Position numbers and translations under genes: made by a program
Source of the DNA: UBA1444 sp964601085
GTDB taxonomy: Bacteria > Bacillota > Negativicutes > UBA1444
DNA: 64,000 nt
Direction: 5' to 3'
Assembly: GCA_964601085.1 (NCBI GenBank)
Contig: CAZRLN010000010.1
Location: forward strand, 1-64,000
Shown here: positions 1 through 8,252 of the stretch, in pieces
Layout: each line of letters begins with the position of its first letter
Numbering within the stretch: position 1 is the first letter of the stretch
Notes under the pieces: generated by a model
Database searches by the model: none
Told to the model about the DNA's origin: nothing
The model's input: only the letters and a program-made list of their open reading frames with translations

Positions 1-132
1 GGAATGAACCGGACTGGACGTCAGCAGATCCCGGACGATCCCCTCCGTCAGCTGTCCGCTCCGCTGGTGTTGTTTCTGCACCACTTTCACGGCCAGGCCC
101 GGCACAATGTTTTTCCGTTGCGTATGCGGCAT
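1..132 (-). CDS. ywbE: YwbE family (DUF2196) protein, partial
   Basis: Reading the minus strand from an ATG at 132 gives 44 codons that stay open to the window edge, so the C-terminus is missing. The peptide begins MPHTQRKNIVPGLAV and continues with a GQLTEGIVRDLLTSSP segment. This matches the small YwbE/DUF2196 family (about 60-70 residues in Bacillus), whose function is unknown. A GGAGGG ribosome binding site lies a few bases upstream of the start. The assignment comes from recognition of the family pattern; the missing end cannot be checked here. Confidence 0.75.
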   Translation of the reverse strand, partial: MPHTQRKNIVPGLAVKVVQKQHQRSGQLTEGIVRDLLTSSPVHS

Positions 133-359
133 GGTTCCCTCCAATTATTAGGCTTCCGGGACGCGACACCCCGGCCATTACCTATACGATAGCACACTCC
201 GAAAAAACTCTCCAGCCTCTAGGCAAAAACAACCGCGGGATATAAAAATGCGCTATAATAAATGAAGACTTGATTCAGAAAGCGTTTTATCGCACCTGAA
301 TCCGCCGAATACGGCCAGCCGCGCCGCGCCGGCAATCCTTGGATTTTGGAGGAAACAAT

Positions 360-1601
360 ATGCTGCCGAACCGAAAAAAAACGCTGCTTTTCCATATCAT
401 TGCCGTCCTGACAATGATCCAACTGGCCTGGCTGCCGATGACCGCCCAGGCGCAGCCGAAGGAAGCCGCCGCCACCATCTCCCTGCCGGAAAAAATCGCG
501 GTCATGGAAATCAATTATTATCTTTCCAAAATGGGGCCGGATGAATTGGCCGCCACCCTGAAAATTTTCCGCGCCGCCCAGATTGTCAAGGGACAATACG
601 TCGGAACGGCGGATGGCGTAAATCTGATGACCGGCGCCGTCAAAGGCTTGGTTAACGCTCTGGGGGACCCCTATTCCGTCTATATGGACCCCAAAATGTA
701 CAGTGAACTGATGTTGGAAACCAAAGGTTCGTTTGGCGGCGTCGGCATCGTTCTCGGCGTCAAGGATAAAAAACTGACCGTCGTTGCCCCCATCGAAGGA
801 ACTCCGGCGGAAGCCGCCGGAATACTGAGCGGCGACCAGATCCTCCGCATCGACGCGTTAGATACCAAAGATATGGCGTTGGATGAAGCGGTAGGAAAAA
901 TACGCGGCCCGGAAGGAAGCAAAGTGACGCTGACCATTCAGCGAAACGGCAAAGAACCGCAGGAATTCCCGCTTACCCGCGCCACAATCGTGATTAAATC
1001 CGTCAGTGGCAAGATGCTGGACAAGGAGATGGGCTATATTCGGGTCTCGATGTTCAGCGAAACCACCGCCAAGGATTTTGCCCAAAAGTTGGAAGAACTG
1101 AAGGAACAGGGAATGACGTCGCTGGTTCTGGATCTTCGCAACAATCCCGGCGGTTTGATCGATCAATGCGTCAAAGTGGCTGAATTATTGGTCCCGAAAG
1201 GACCGATCGTGTCGGTGATCGGCAAGGACGGCGACCGGGAAACCTATCAGTCCTCCTCGACAGTCACCACCCTGCCCCTGGTCGTGCTGGTCAACGGTGG
1301 CAGCGCCAGCGCTTCGGAGATCGTCGCCGGCGCCATACAGGATCGCGGCGCTGGCAAGCTGGTCGGCGTGAAAACCTTCGGCAAGGGTTCCGTGCAGCGC
1401 CTGATGCCGCTTGACAAGGAATCCGCCGTGAAAATCACCATCGCGGAATACCACACCCCCAATGACCGTTCCATTCACGGCAAAGGAATCGTCCCCGACG
1501 TCATCGTCGAGATTCCCAAGGATTTCGACCGGGAATCGAAGCAGGATCCCCAACTCGACAAAGCGATCGAAGTGTTGAAGGAAACCCTGCAGAAGAAGTA
1601 A
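360..1601 (+). CDS. S41 family C-terminal processing peptidase
   Basis: A 413-residue serine protease of the CtpA/CtpB type, which cleaves envelope or secreted proteins near their C-termini. The N-terminus is a signal peptide (basic MLPNRKK, hydrophobic stretch, AQA cleavage region around residue 30). A PDZ domain lies at about residues 115-195 (GGVGIVLG, GDQILRIDALD) and the S41 domain follows. The Ser-Lys dyad is visible as Ser317 in the SASASE motif and Lys342 in FGKGS, with the family spacing of 25 residues. I chose the ATG at 360 because GGAGG lies 6-10 bases upstream; an in-frame TTG at 339 would put that site inside the gene. It stands alone and is followed by a terminator. Confidence 0.93.
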   Translation: MLPNRKKTLLFHIIAVLTMIQLAWLPMTAQAQPKEAAATISLPEKIAVMEINYYLSKMGPDELAATLKIFRAAQIVKGQYVGTADGVNLMTGAVKGLVNALGDPYSVYMDPKMYSELMLETKGSFGGVGIVLGVKDKKLTVVAPIEGTPAEAAGILSGDQILRIDALDTKDMALDEAVGKIRGPEGSKVTLTIQRNGKEPQEFPLTRATIVIKSVSGKMLDKEMGYIRVSMFSETTAKDFAQKLEELKEQGMTSLVLDLRNNPGGLIDQCVKVAELLVPKGPIVSVIGKDGDRETYQSSSTVTTLPLVVLVNGGSASASEIVAGAIQDRGAGKLVGVKTFGKGSVQRLMPLDKESAVKITIAEYHTPNDRSIHGKGIVPDVIVEIPKDFDRESKQDPQLDKAIEVLKETLQKK

Positions 1602-1623
1602 ACGTCGATCCGGCGCAATTGAA

Positions 1624-1666
1624 AACGGAACCGGCCGCATTGGCTTGCGGAACGGTTCCGTTTTTT
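1624..1666 (+). terminator. Rho-independent terminator after the S41 peptidase
   Basis: AACGGAACC pairs with GGTTCCGTT and is followed by a run of T. It lies 23 bases after the S41 stop codon and separates it from the convergent peptidase gene. Confidence 0.8.
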
Positions 1667-1692
1667 GTCCGCCCGAAACAAAATCTCATCAT

Positions 1693-2664
1693 TTAGATAG
1701 ACGGTTTCAAATCAACCATTGCCGCGAATCCGGCCAGCGACCGGGCCTCCCGGACCGCCGCCAGCACCGCCTGCGCCATGACGCGGGCCGCCAAGGCCCC
1801 CACCGCCGAAAGATCCGCCGCAACTCCGCCCACCGATAGGGTGAAAATCGTATCGCCGTCGAGCATCGTGTGCGCCGGCCGCATCGTCCGGGCATAGCCG
1901 TCATGGGCCATGGAGGAGACTTTCATGGCCTGGGCCTTCGTCAGTTGCGCATTGGTCAGGATGACGCCGATCGTCGTATTGCCCGCGAAACGGTTGCCCA
2001 GCTTTTCGCACTGTTGCAGCAGCCCTGCCTCGCTGTCAAGAAACTGGAACGGTTCCTGTTGGCAGGCGCCGGCCAGAATCTTGCCGGTCGCCGGATCGAC
2101 GACATCACCCAGGCAGTTGACCGCGACCACGGCCCCGACCAGCAGCTCGCCCAGCTTCACGCAATAGGCGCCGAGGCCGCCCTTCATCGCATGCTCCATG
2201 CCAAACACTTTGCCGACGGTAGCCCCGGCGCCGGCGCCGACCGACCCCATGCAAAAATCTTCGGTTTCCGCCGCCCGGCAGGCGCGGTAGCCCATTTCCC
2301 GATCAGGACGCACCGCCGCATCGCCGCACGGCAGATCAAACAGCACGGCGGCCGCGACGATCGGCACCCTGGCCACGCCGACATCAAAGCCGATGCCGCG
2401 TTCTTCGAGATATTGCATGACCCCGCCGGCCGCGTCCAGTCCGAAAGCGCTTCCGCCCGCCAGAACCACGGCGTGGATCTTCTCGACATAGTTCTCCGGC
2501 CGCAGCAGGTCGGTTTCCCGCGTTCCGGGCGCGCCGCCCCGCACATCCACTCCCGCGGTCGCGCCTTCGGGGCAAAGGATCACCGTGCACCCGGTCGCCG
2601 CTGTCAGATCGTGGGCATTGCCCAGCCTGACGCCGGGAAACTCCGTGATCTTAACGTTCTCCAT
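1693..2664 (-). CDS. P1 family peptidase (DmpA/NylC-like)
   Basis: A 323-residue N-terminal-nucleophile hydrolase of the P1/S58 family, which includes the beta-peptidyl aminopeptidase DmpA and the nylon-oligomer hydrolase NylC. Such enzymes mature by self-cleavage before a Thr or Ser that becomes the nucleophile. The GNTTIGVI motif at 228-235 gives a clear candidate cleavage site between Asn229 and Thr230. Glycine-rich segments (LAGGSAFGLDAAGG, GSVGAGAGATVGK) are typical of the family. The start has GGGAGG nine bases upstream and overlaps the end of the upstream esterase gene by 14 bases, so the two are probably co-transcribed. The substrate is unknown: peptide, amide or lactam oligomer are all possible. 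Confidence 0.88.
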   Translation of the reverse strand: MENVKITEFPGVRLGNAHDLTAATGCTVILCPEGATAGVDVRGGAPGTRETDLLRPENYVEKIHAVVLAGGSAFGLDAAGGVMQYLEERGIGFDVGVARVPIVAAAVLFDLPCGDAAVRPDREMGYRACRAAETEDFCMGSVGAGAGATVGKVFGMEHAMKGGLGAYCVKLGELLVGAVVAVNCLGDVVDPATGKILAGACQQEPFQFLDSEAGLLQQCEKLGNRFAGNTTIGVILTNAQLTKAQAMKVSSMAHDGYARTMRPAHTMLDGDTIFTLSVGGVAADLSAVGALAARVMAQAVLAAVREARSLAGFAAMVDLKPSI

Positions 2665-3568
2665 CGAATACCGCCTCCCTTCCCCAAAACGCCTGCCGCA
2701 AAGAATCCTGAATCAGCCGCCAGGCTTCATTCGCCGCCGTTTCGGGGCCAAAGTGCGTGAACGCGTGCATGCATCCCGGAAACAGGTGGAATGTCACCGT
2801 AACGCCCGCCGTTTTCAACGCTTCGGCATACCGTTCATTTTCCACCCGCAACGGATCAAATTCGGCGGCAATCACCAACGCGGGGGGCAACCCGGCGAAA
2901 GACTCCGCCAGGATGGGCGAAGCCAGCGGATTCTTCGCCGCTTCGGCATCTTCCAGATAACAGCTGGAGAAAAAACTCTGCGCCTTGGCGGTCAACAACA
3001 AATCCTTTCCGACTTTTTCATACGGATCCCGCACAAAATCCAGCACCGGATAATTCAGCACTTGAAAACCGAGAGAAAACTCCCGGCGTTCGCGGGCCAG
3101 CAAGGTTAATGCCGCCGCCAGATTCCCGCCGGCGCTGTGGCCGCCGACCGCAATGCGGCCGGGATCCATCCCCAGGAAAACGGCTTGGTCATGCAGCCAT
3201 TTAATGACGTCGTAGCATTCGTAAACCGTGACCGGAAACCGATATTCCGGCGCCAGATGATAATCGATGCTGACCACCGCGCAATCGACCGCGTCGGCAA
3301 TCTGGCGGCACCAGGGATCATCGTCGCCGGGACTGCCCTGGATGAATCCGCCGCCGTGAATATTGACGAATACCGGCAAAGGTCCTGTCCTTTTTGATTG
3401 CAACGGCCGATACAAGTAGATTTCCGTCTCGCCGGCGCTAGTCGCGACGAGGATTCTTGTCGCCATTCCATCGGCCCGGCCCGCTTCACGCCGTTCTTGT
3501 TCCATTCTCTGCGCATAAGCTTGGCGCGACCGCTCGGCCACTTTGGCTAAAAACTCATTCGTTACCAT
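2651..3568 (-). CDS. Alpha/beta hydrolase, HSL-type esterase
   Basis: A 305-residue cytoplasmic esterase of the hormone-sensitive-lipase family (alpha/beta hydrolase_3). The oxyanion-hole motif HGGG is at about residues 71-74. The nucleophile is Ser145 in GHSAG, the acid is in EFDPL and the catalytic His is in CMHAF. There is no signal peptide. It is the first gene of a two-gene unit with the P1 peptidase, overlapping it by 14 bases. The pairing of an esterase with an amide-cleaving peptidase suggests breakdown of small ester/amide compounds, but the substrate is not shown by the sequence. Confidence 0.88.
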   Translation of the reverse strand: MVTNEFLAKVAERSRQAYAQRMEQERREAGRADGMATRILVATSAGETEIYLYRPLQSKRTGPLPVFVNIHGGGFIQGSPGDDDPWCRQIADAVDCAVVSIDYHLAPEYRFPVTVYECYDVIKWLHDQAVFLGMDPGRIAVGGHSAGGNLAAALTLLARERREFSLGFQVLNYPVLDFVRDPYEKVGKDLLLTAKAQSFFSSCYLEDAEAAKNPLASPILAESFAGLPPALVIAAEFDPLRVENERYAEALKTAGVTVTFHLFPGCMHAFTHFGPETAANEAWRLIQDSLRQAFWGREAVFDGER

Positions 3569-3586
3569 TCGTGTTATTGCTTCCTT

Positions 3587-5287
3587 TCAGTTCAAAAAGG
3601 CTCCGGCCGATCGAACCTGATTGCGGCCGGCGGTTTTCGCCCGATACAAGGCTTGGTCCGCCGCCGTCATCAGCAAGCCAGCGTCCGAATCCCGCAACGG
3701 CATGATCGTGGCAACCCCTATGCTCACGGTTACCACTCCGGCCAACGGCGACTTTTCATGCGGAATCGCCAACGCTTCCACTCTGCAGCGAATTTTCTCC
3801 GCGACCGTCAAGGCACCCTGCTCGTCGGTAGCCGGTAACACCAAAACAAATTCTTCGCCGCCGTAGCGCGATGCAAAATCCGTCGTTCGCTGGATCGTGG
3901 CCGTCAGAATCCCGGCGACTTTGCGCAGGCAATCATCGCCGGCCACATGGCCGTAGGTGTCATTGAACAATTTGAAATAATCGATGTCCATCATCACGAC
4001 CGACAGCGGCGTCTGCTCCCGTAGCGCCCGCCGCCACTCCCGTTCCAGAAGCTCGTCCAAAAAGCGGCGGTTGCCGATGCAAGTCAAGGCATCCGACAAC
4101 GACAGGCGCTGCAGTTCGCAGTTGGCCTCCGTCAATTCCCGGGTCCGCTCCGCAACCTGTTGTTCCAGTTCTTCCTTGGCCTGCCGCAGGGCTTCGCCGC
4201 GCCGGGCGAGTTGCTCAGCCATCCGGTTGAAGCTGGCCGCAAGCTGGCCGAGTTCGTCGGTCGTTTCGACTTCCAGCCGCGTCTCCAGCTTCCCATCCGC
4301 CATCCGGACCGTCGCCGCCGATAGCTTGGCAATGGCTTCGGCAATCGTCTTGGCGATCCAGAGGCTGAGCAGAATCGCCAAAAGCGCCGAGCTCAACAAC
4401 ACCAACAGGTTAATACTACGAAGATTGGCCACGTCTGCCATCGCAAAATGCAGCGGCTGTTCGACGACCAATCCCCAGGAAACGCTTGGAATATGGCTGT
4501 ATCCGGCCAAAATAGCCAAGTCGTCGTCACTATATTCCAACCAGCCGGTAAAGCCAGATGTAGCCTGAGTAACCACCGCGCGCCCCGAAAAATCCGCCAT
4601 GCTTTCCATATAGGCTTGATTCGGATGGAGGATGACCTGCCCCTGACGGTTGACGGCATAGGCGTATCCGTGATCGCCCATCGCCACATGGTTAAAATAC
4701 CATTTCAAATTATCCAGGCCCAGGTTGAAAATCAACAGACCGATCATTTTCCCGGCATTGCCTCGGATCGGTTCGGCAATGACCACTCCCAGCATTCCGG
4801 CGCTTTTGGAGGTAATGACATCAGAAATCGCCGTCGTGCCGGTTCGACGGGCCTGCTGGAAATAGTCCCGGTCGTCGTAGTAGATTGTCCCGTCCACCGG
4901 CATCCCATCCGAGCGGGCAACCTGACGCCCTGCAATATCTGTCACCACCGCAATCTGAAGTTCCGGATACTGCCCTGTCGCCAGTTCCAGCTGGGGAGTC
5001 ATGCGAACCGGCTCCATGGACCGAATCTCCGAACTGGCCGCCATGATTTTCAGCACTCGCATTTTATCCAAAAACATTTCATCCAAATTGTGGGCAATAT
5101 CCATCGCCAAATTTTTATTCCGTTCGAACACAAACTCGCGCATCGATTTTTCCACTCGCTGTTCGGCCAAGGAAGTTGCCAGGAACAGCGGCGCCAGGGT
5201 CATGACAAGAAACGCCAGACTCAGTTTCTGACGCAAGGACAAATTATGAAACGTTCGGATGAGCCATAGGGGCAAGCGGATGAACAC
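3587..5287 (-). CDS. Membrane-bound diguanylate cyclase (Cache-HAMP-GGDEF)
   Basis: A 566-residue receptor that probably makes c-di-GMP from two GTP in response to an extracytoplasmic ligand. In order: a transmembrane helix near residues 20-45, a Cache-type sensor to about 285, a second membrane helix, HAMP, a short coiled coil, and a C-terminal GGDEF domain. The active-site loop reads RYGGEEF (GGEEF is a functional variant) and NDTYGHVAGDDCL is present. An in-frame ATG at 5293 sits directly on the GGGAGG site. I therefore prefer the GTG at 5287, seven bases downstream of it. The ligand is unknown. It runs towards the esterase gene with only a short gap. Confidence 0.9.
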   Translation of the reverse strand: MFIRLPLWLIRTFHNLSLRQKLSLAFLVMTLAPLFLATSLAEQRVEKSMREFVFERNKNLAMDIAHNLDEMFLDKMRVLKIMAASSEIRSMEPVRMTPQLELATGQYPELQIAVVTDIAGRQVARSDGMPVDGTIYYDDRDYFQQARRTGTTAISDVITSKSAGMLGVVIAEPIRGNAGKMIGLLIFNLGLDNLKWYFNHVAMGDHGYAYAVNRQGQVILHPNQAYMESMADFSGRAVVTQATSGFTGWLEYSDDDLAILAGYSHIPSVSWGLVVEQPLHFAMADVANLRSINLLVLLSSALLAILLSLWIAKTIAEAIAKLSAATVRMADGKLETRLEVETTDELGQLAASFNRMAEQLARRGEALRQAKEELEQQVAERTRELTEANCELQRLSLSDALTCIGNRRFLDELLEREWRRALREQTPLSVVMMDIDYFKLFNDTYGHVAGDDCLRKVAGILTATIQRTTDFASRYGGEEFVLVLPATDEQGALTVAEKIRCRVEALAIPHEKSPLAGVVTVSIGVATIMPLRDSDAGLLMTAADQALYRAKTAGRNQVRSAGAFLN

Positions 5288-5452
5288 CGCCATTCCTCCC
5301 GGTACAGTTACTGCCGTCCATGGTTTCTAATTGACTATTTTCGCCATCCGCGGTCATGACTCCTGTACAACGGAAACATTTTCGATTTTGGCTGGATTTT
5401 CACCGGACAAAGGAGGAAAATACAGACAGAACCATTCCAAGGAGGGCTGAAC

Positions 5453-5950
5453 ATGCACCCGTACCGACTGGGGCCACTGCAGGAAGAGCATCTTGACGCG
5501 GTCCGTCAGATTTACAACCACTATATTCTGAACAGCACCGCCACGTTCCACGCCAAAGCGCTGACAATCGAAGAAATGCGGGAACTGGTCTTTTTCCCGG
5601 ACCCCCGCCACCAAGCTTTCGTGATTCTGGATGGAAAAGCCGTCTGCGGCTATGCTTTCATCGCCCGGCATAAACCGCGACAGGCCTATGATTTTACCGG
5701 CGAGGTAAGCGTTTATCTGAAACCCGGCTATGAACACAAAGGCCTGGGTTCCCTGGCGATCCGGCATCTCGAGGAGCATGCCCGTCGGCATGGCTTTCAT
5801 GTGCTGCTGGCGACAATCTGCGGCCAGAACGAAGCCAGCCTAGCTCTGTTCCGCAGCAACGGCTTTCAGCAATGCGCCCATCTCCGGGAAGTCGGTCGGA
5901 AATTCGACCAGTGGCTGGATATCATCGTCTGCCAAAAAATCCTGGCTTAG
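5453..5950 (+). CDS. GNAT family N-acetyltransferase
   Basis: A 165-residue acetyl-CoA-dependent acetyltransferase resembling phosphinothricin/methionine-sulfoximine N-acetyltransferases. The family elements are the N-terminal YNHYILNSTATF segment, the GEVSVYL strand, the CoA-binding loop HKGLGSLAI near residues 98-106, and the NEASLALFRSNGF motif. AAGGAGGG precedes the ATG. The last codons overlap the convergent cobamide gene by four bases (tail to tail). The acceptor amine is not determined by the sequence. Confidence 0.88.
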   Translation: MHPYRLGPLQEEHLDAVRQIYNHYILNSTATFHAKALTIEEMRELVFFPDPRHQAFVILDGKAVCGYAFIARHKPRQAYDFTGEVSVYLKPGYEHKGLGSLAIRHLEEHARRHGFHVLLATICGQNEASLALFRSNGFQQCAHLREVGRKFDQWLDIIVCQKILA

Positions 5951-6789
5951 TCGCGAACCGCAGGATTCTGCACCAGAGAGCCGGGTCCGTCTTCCGCGAC
6001 ATGCACCTGCGCCTCGCCGAACGTTTTCATGTCATTGAGCATGTGCAGGGATGCCTGGAGCAGCGAGATCCCCAGCGCCGCTCCCACGCCTTCGCCAAAA
6101 TTCAGACCCAGATAAAGATACGCCGGCAGGTCCAGCAGCCGCAGCACTTCGGCGTGGGCAGGCTCCGCCGCAAAGTGGGAAGCCAGCAAGTACTCTTTCG
6201 CCAGCGGCGCCAGTCGCACCGCAAGCAATGCCGCCAGACCCGTCGCCAGCCCATCCAGGACTACGACGGCGCCGCCGGCCGCGGCGCCAAGAATGACGCC
6301 GGTCATCTCCGCCAGTTCCAGACTGCCGGCCTGTTGCAGAACCCCCAGCCATTCTTCGTCGCCGTCACGAAACCATGTCGACACAGCCGCAACCGCGGCC
6401 GGCGACAACTCGCCCGCCATTCCGAGGCCGACGACCCGGGCCTTGGCCGCCTCCGTCCCGACAAGAAGTCCCCGGCTCAGGGCTTCCGACAAGGTTGCCG
6501 CGTTCACTTCGGCAGCTGCGGCCGTGTCCATCGCCACAATTTCCGCGCCAACATGCCGGGCGAAAACTTCCAGAACGCCGGGTGTCCGGCGATTGCCGTC
6601 AATCACGACCAGTCGGGGATGCAGTTCCCGCAAGCGGGGCTGGCCGGTAATACCCGCCATTTTCAGCGCCAATTTTTCAAACGAGCCGAGGCTGCCCAGC
6701 GGTTTGGTGAGATTGTCGAGCCGCTTCCGGCACTTTTCCATGGCCGCTTCGTCCAATGGTTGGATGGCGGCGATGATTTCAGCAAGCAT
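5947..6789 (-). CDS. Short CobT-like subunit, ArsB-like (phenolyl-cobamide synthesis)
   Basis: A 280-residue homologue of nicotinate-nucleotide:dimethylbenzimidazole phosphoribosyltransferase, shorter than ordinary CobT (about 350). The N-terminal LDNLTKPLGSLG motif, the LAEMTGVILGAAAGG core and the C-terminal NFGEGVGAALG with its glutamate are kept. The ADHGV and GELGMxNTT active-site segments are replaced by unrelated residues (VIDGNRRTP, GLGMAGELS). It starts 11 bases inside the end of a full-length paralogue, with GGGAGGGA before its ATG. The tandem layout matches ArsA/ArsB of Sporomusa ovata, a heterodimer that activates phenol or p-cresol as the lower base of cobamides. Which S. ovata subunit each gene corresponds to is inference. 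Confidence 0.78.
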   Translation of the reverse strand: MLAEIIAAIQPLDEAAMEKCRKRLDNLTKPLGSLGSFEKLALKMAGITGQPRLRELHPRLVVIDGNRRTPGVLEVFARHVGAEIVAMDTAAAAEVNAATLSEALSRGLLVGTEAAKARVVGLGMAGELSPAAVAAVSTWFRDGDEEWLGVLQQAGSLELAEMTGVILGAAAGGAVVVLDGLATGLAALLAVRLAPLAKEYLLASHFAAEPAHAEVLRLLDLPAYLYLGLNFGEGVGAALGISLLQASLHMLNDMKTFGEAQVHVAEDGPGSLVQNPAVRD

Positions 6790-7843
6790 GCTTTGTCCCT
6801 CCCTGGCGATCCGCCGCAGTTTGCGACTGAAACAACTGTACGGACATTTTCAACAGCTCGATGACGACGGAAGCGCCAATCGCCTCGCCCAGACGCACGT
6901 CCAAATCGAGGCAGGGTTCCAGATCCAGATGCCCCAACGCCGAAATATGGGCCGGCTCTCCCGATAAGTGGGAAGCCAACAAATACCGCCGACTCAGGGG
7001 ATGGATCGCATCGGCGATCATCGCCGCCGCCGTTGTATTCAGGCCATCGACCACCACCGCCCGCCGCGCCGCCGCCGCGCCGAGAACCACGCCGGACAGT
7101 GCGCCGATCTCAAATCCGCCGACCTTCGACAACACATCGATCCCATCGGTCCGATCCGGTTGGTTGCGTTCCAATGCCTGCCGGACAATCGCCGTTTTCG
7201 CCTGCAGCTTCGCATCGGAAATGCCGGTTCCCCGCCCGGTGACTTCCGCCGGGGACAAACCGGTAAACGCCGCGACGATGACCGCGCTGGCCGTCGTATT
7301 GCCAATCCCCATCTCTCCCAGGCTGAAACAATTGTATCCTTGGCGGACCCGGTCATTGACGACTTCGATTCCGGTTTCCAGCGCCTGGATCGCCTGCTGG
7401 CGGGTCATCGCCGGCCCCTGCGTGAAATCCCGGGTTCCCTCGGCAATTTTTCGATGCCAAAGGTCCGGTGTGTTCGATAGATCTCCCGCCACTCCGACAT
7501 CGACCACCGCCATGTCCGAGCCGGAATAATTGGCGAAAGCATTGGCGCTGGCGCCCTTTGCCACCACATAATTCAATGTCATCTGACGGGTCGTGTCGAT
7601 GGGGTAGGCGCTGACGCCGTTGCGGGACACGCCGTGATCCGCGCAGGTAACAACCATGCAGGGTTTTGGATCGACAGGAACGGGGGTCCCCAATATCGCC
7701 GCATAGCGCCGGAGCATCTCGCCCAGGCGGCCAAAAGTGCGGGGCGGCGGCGTGAATCCGTCCATCGCCCGCTGAATTTCCCGACCGATTTCTTGATCCG
7801 GCGGCACGATTTTTCGCAACGTTTCTTCCAGTAGTTTTCCCAT
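6779..7843 (-). CDS. CobT-like phosphoribosyltransferase, ArsA-like
   Basis: A 354-residue protein of the CobT family, which transfers the ribose-phosphate of nicotinate mononucleotide to the lower-ligand base of a cobamide. All main CobT motifs are present: CADHGVSRNGVSAYP, GEMGIGNTTASA, RDGIDVLSKVGGF-like (TDGIDVLSKVGGF), LSGVVLGAA and the C-terminal RLGEAIGAS with the catalytic-type Glu. I place the start at the ATG at 7843, six bases after GGGAGG. A GTG 21 bases upstream would enclose that site. It leads an operon with the short paralogue behind a cobalamin riboswitch. It could also be a plain CobT; the pairing favours ArsAB. Confidence 0.88.
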   Translation of the reverse strand: MGKLLEETLRKIVPPDQEIGREIQRAMDGFTPPPRTFGRLGEMLRRYAAILGTPVPVDPKPCMVVTCADHGVSRNGVSAYPIDTTRQMTLNYVVAKGASANAFANYSGSDMAVVDVGVAGDLSNTPDLWHRKIAEGTRDFTQGPAMTRQQAIQALETGIEVVNDRVRQGYNCFSLGEMGIGNTTASAVIVAAFTGLSPAEVTGRGTGISDAKLQAKTAIVRQALERNQPDRTDGIDVLSKVGGFEIGALSGVVLGAAAARRAVVVDGLNTTAAAMIADAIHPLSRRYLLASHLSGEPAHISALGHLDLEPCLDLDVRLGEAIGASVVIELLKMSVQLFQSQTAADRQGGTKHAC

Positions 7844-7873
7844 GTCAGCCTCCCGCTCCTCCACAGTATTCGC

Positions 7874-7921
7874 AAAAAAACAAGAAGACTTCGCTGGATG
7901 TTACTCCAAAAAAGCCTTCTT
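7874..7921 (-). terminator. Intrinsic terminator of the cobalamin riboswitch
   Basis: On the minus strand AAGAAGGCTT pairs with AAGTCTTCTT (one G-T pair), with an inner TGGA/TCCA helix, followed by seven T after one G. It lies between the B12 box and the arsA-like gene, so it is the likely expression platform: B12-bound RNA would stop transcription here. Confidence 0.8.
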
Positions 7922-7944
7922 TTCCATTGAAGGATTCACTGTGG

Positions 7945-8120
7945 TTGCGGCAGGTCTCCTGGCTCCCGGTTCCTCGACGGTTTGCGCCTTCCCCTTGCGA
8001 GTGGCCTTGCAAAGTCTCCCCGGTACAGTGGCGGGTCCGCGCCTACGCATGGCCAGCATGCTTGGTCTTCCCTATTCTCCCCGTTCCTCACGGGGCACCC
8101 CAACCCATCATCCGTTATTT
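7945..8120 (-). promoter_or_regulatory. Cobalamin riboswitch
   Basis: The minus strand shows the conserved order of a B12 riboswitch: GGGTGCC near 8095, a GAATAGGGAA segment, CCGCCACTGTA, GGGGAAGGCG, and the B12 box GAGCCAGGAGACCTGCC at about 7949-7965. It lies in a 409-base gap upstream of the arsAB-like operon and ends just before an intrinsic terminator. It should repress that operon when adenosyl- or other cobamides are abundant. Confidence 0.93.
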
Positions 8121-8130
8121 TGCTGCCGTC

Positions 8131-8160
8131 ATTATAACAAGCCACACCCCGGCTCGTCAA
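8131..8160 (-). promoter_or_regulatory. Sigma-A promoter of the riboswitch leader
   Basis: On the minus strand TTGACG and TATAAT are separated by 18 bases, directly upstream of the first conserved riboswitch element. Confidence 0.65.
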
Positions 8161-8252
8161 TGTTAACGGCAGGAAGATCAAGCGCCGGTGTAGAAATTAA
8201 AGTTCACTGTGAAAATCCCCGCCATACATCAAAAAAGAGGAGTGTTCTTATT

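Noticed and set aside
5947..6789. Short CobT as a decayed pseudogene
   Set aside because: The frame is intact, has a good ribosome binding site, and the retained motifs are clean, which fits a dedicated subunit better than decay.
7842..8252. Upstream extension of the OsmC frame through the riboswitch
   Set aside because: The extra 137 codons are not protein-like and cover the B12 riboswitch; the family start is at 8253.
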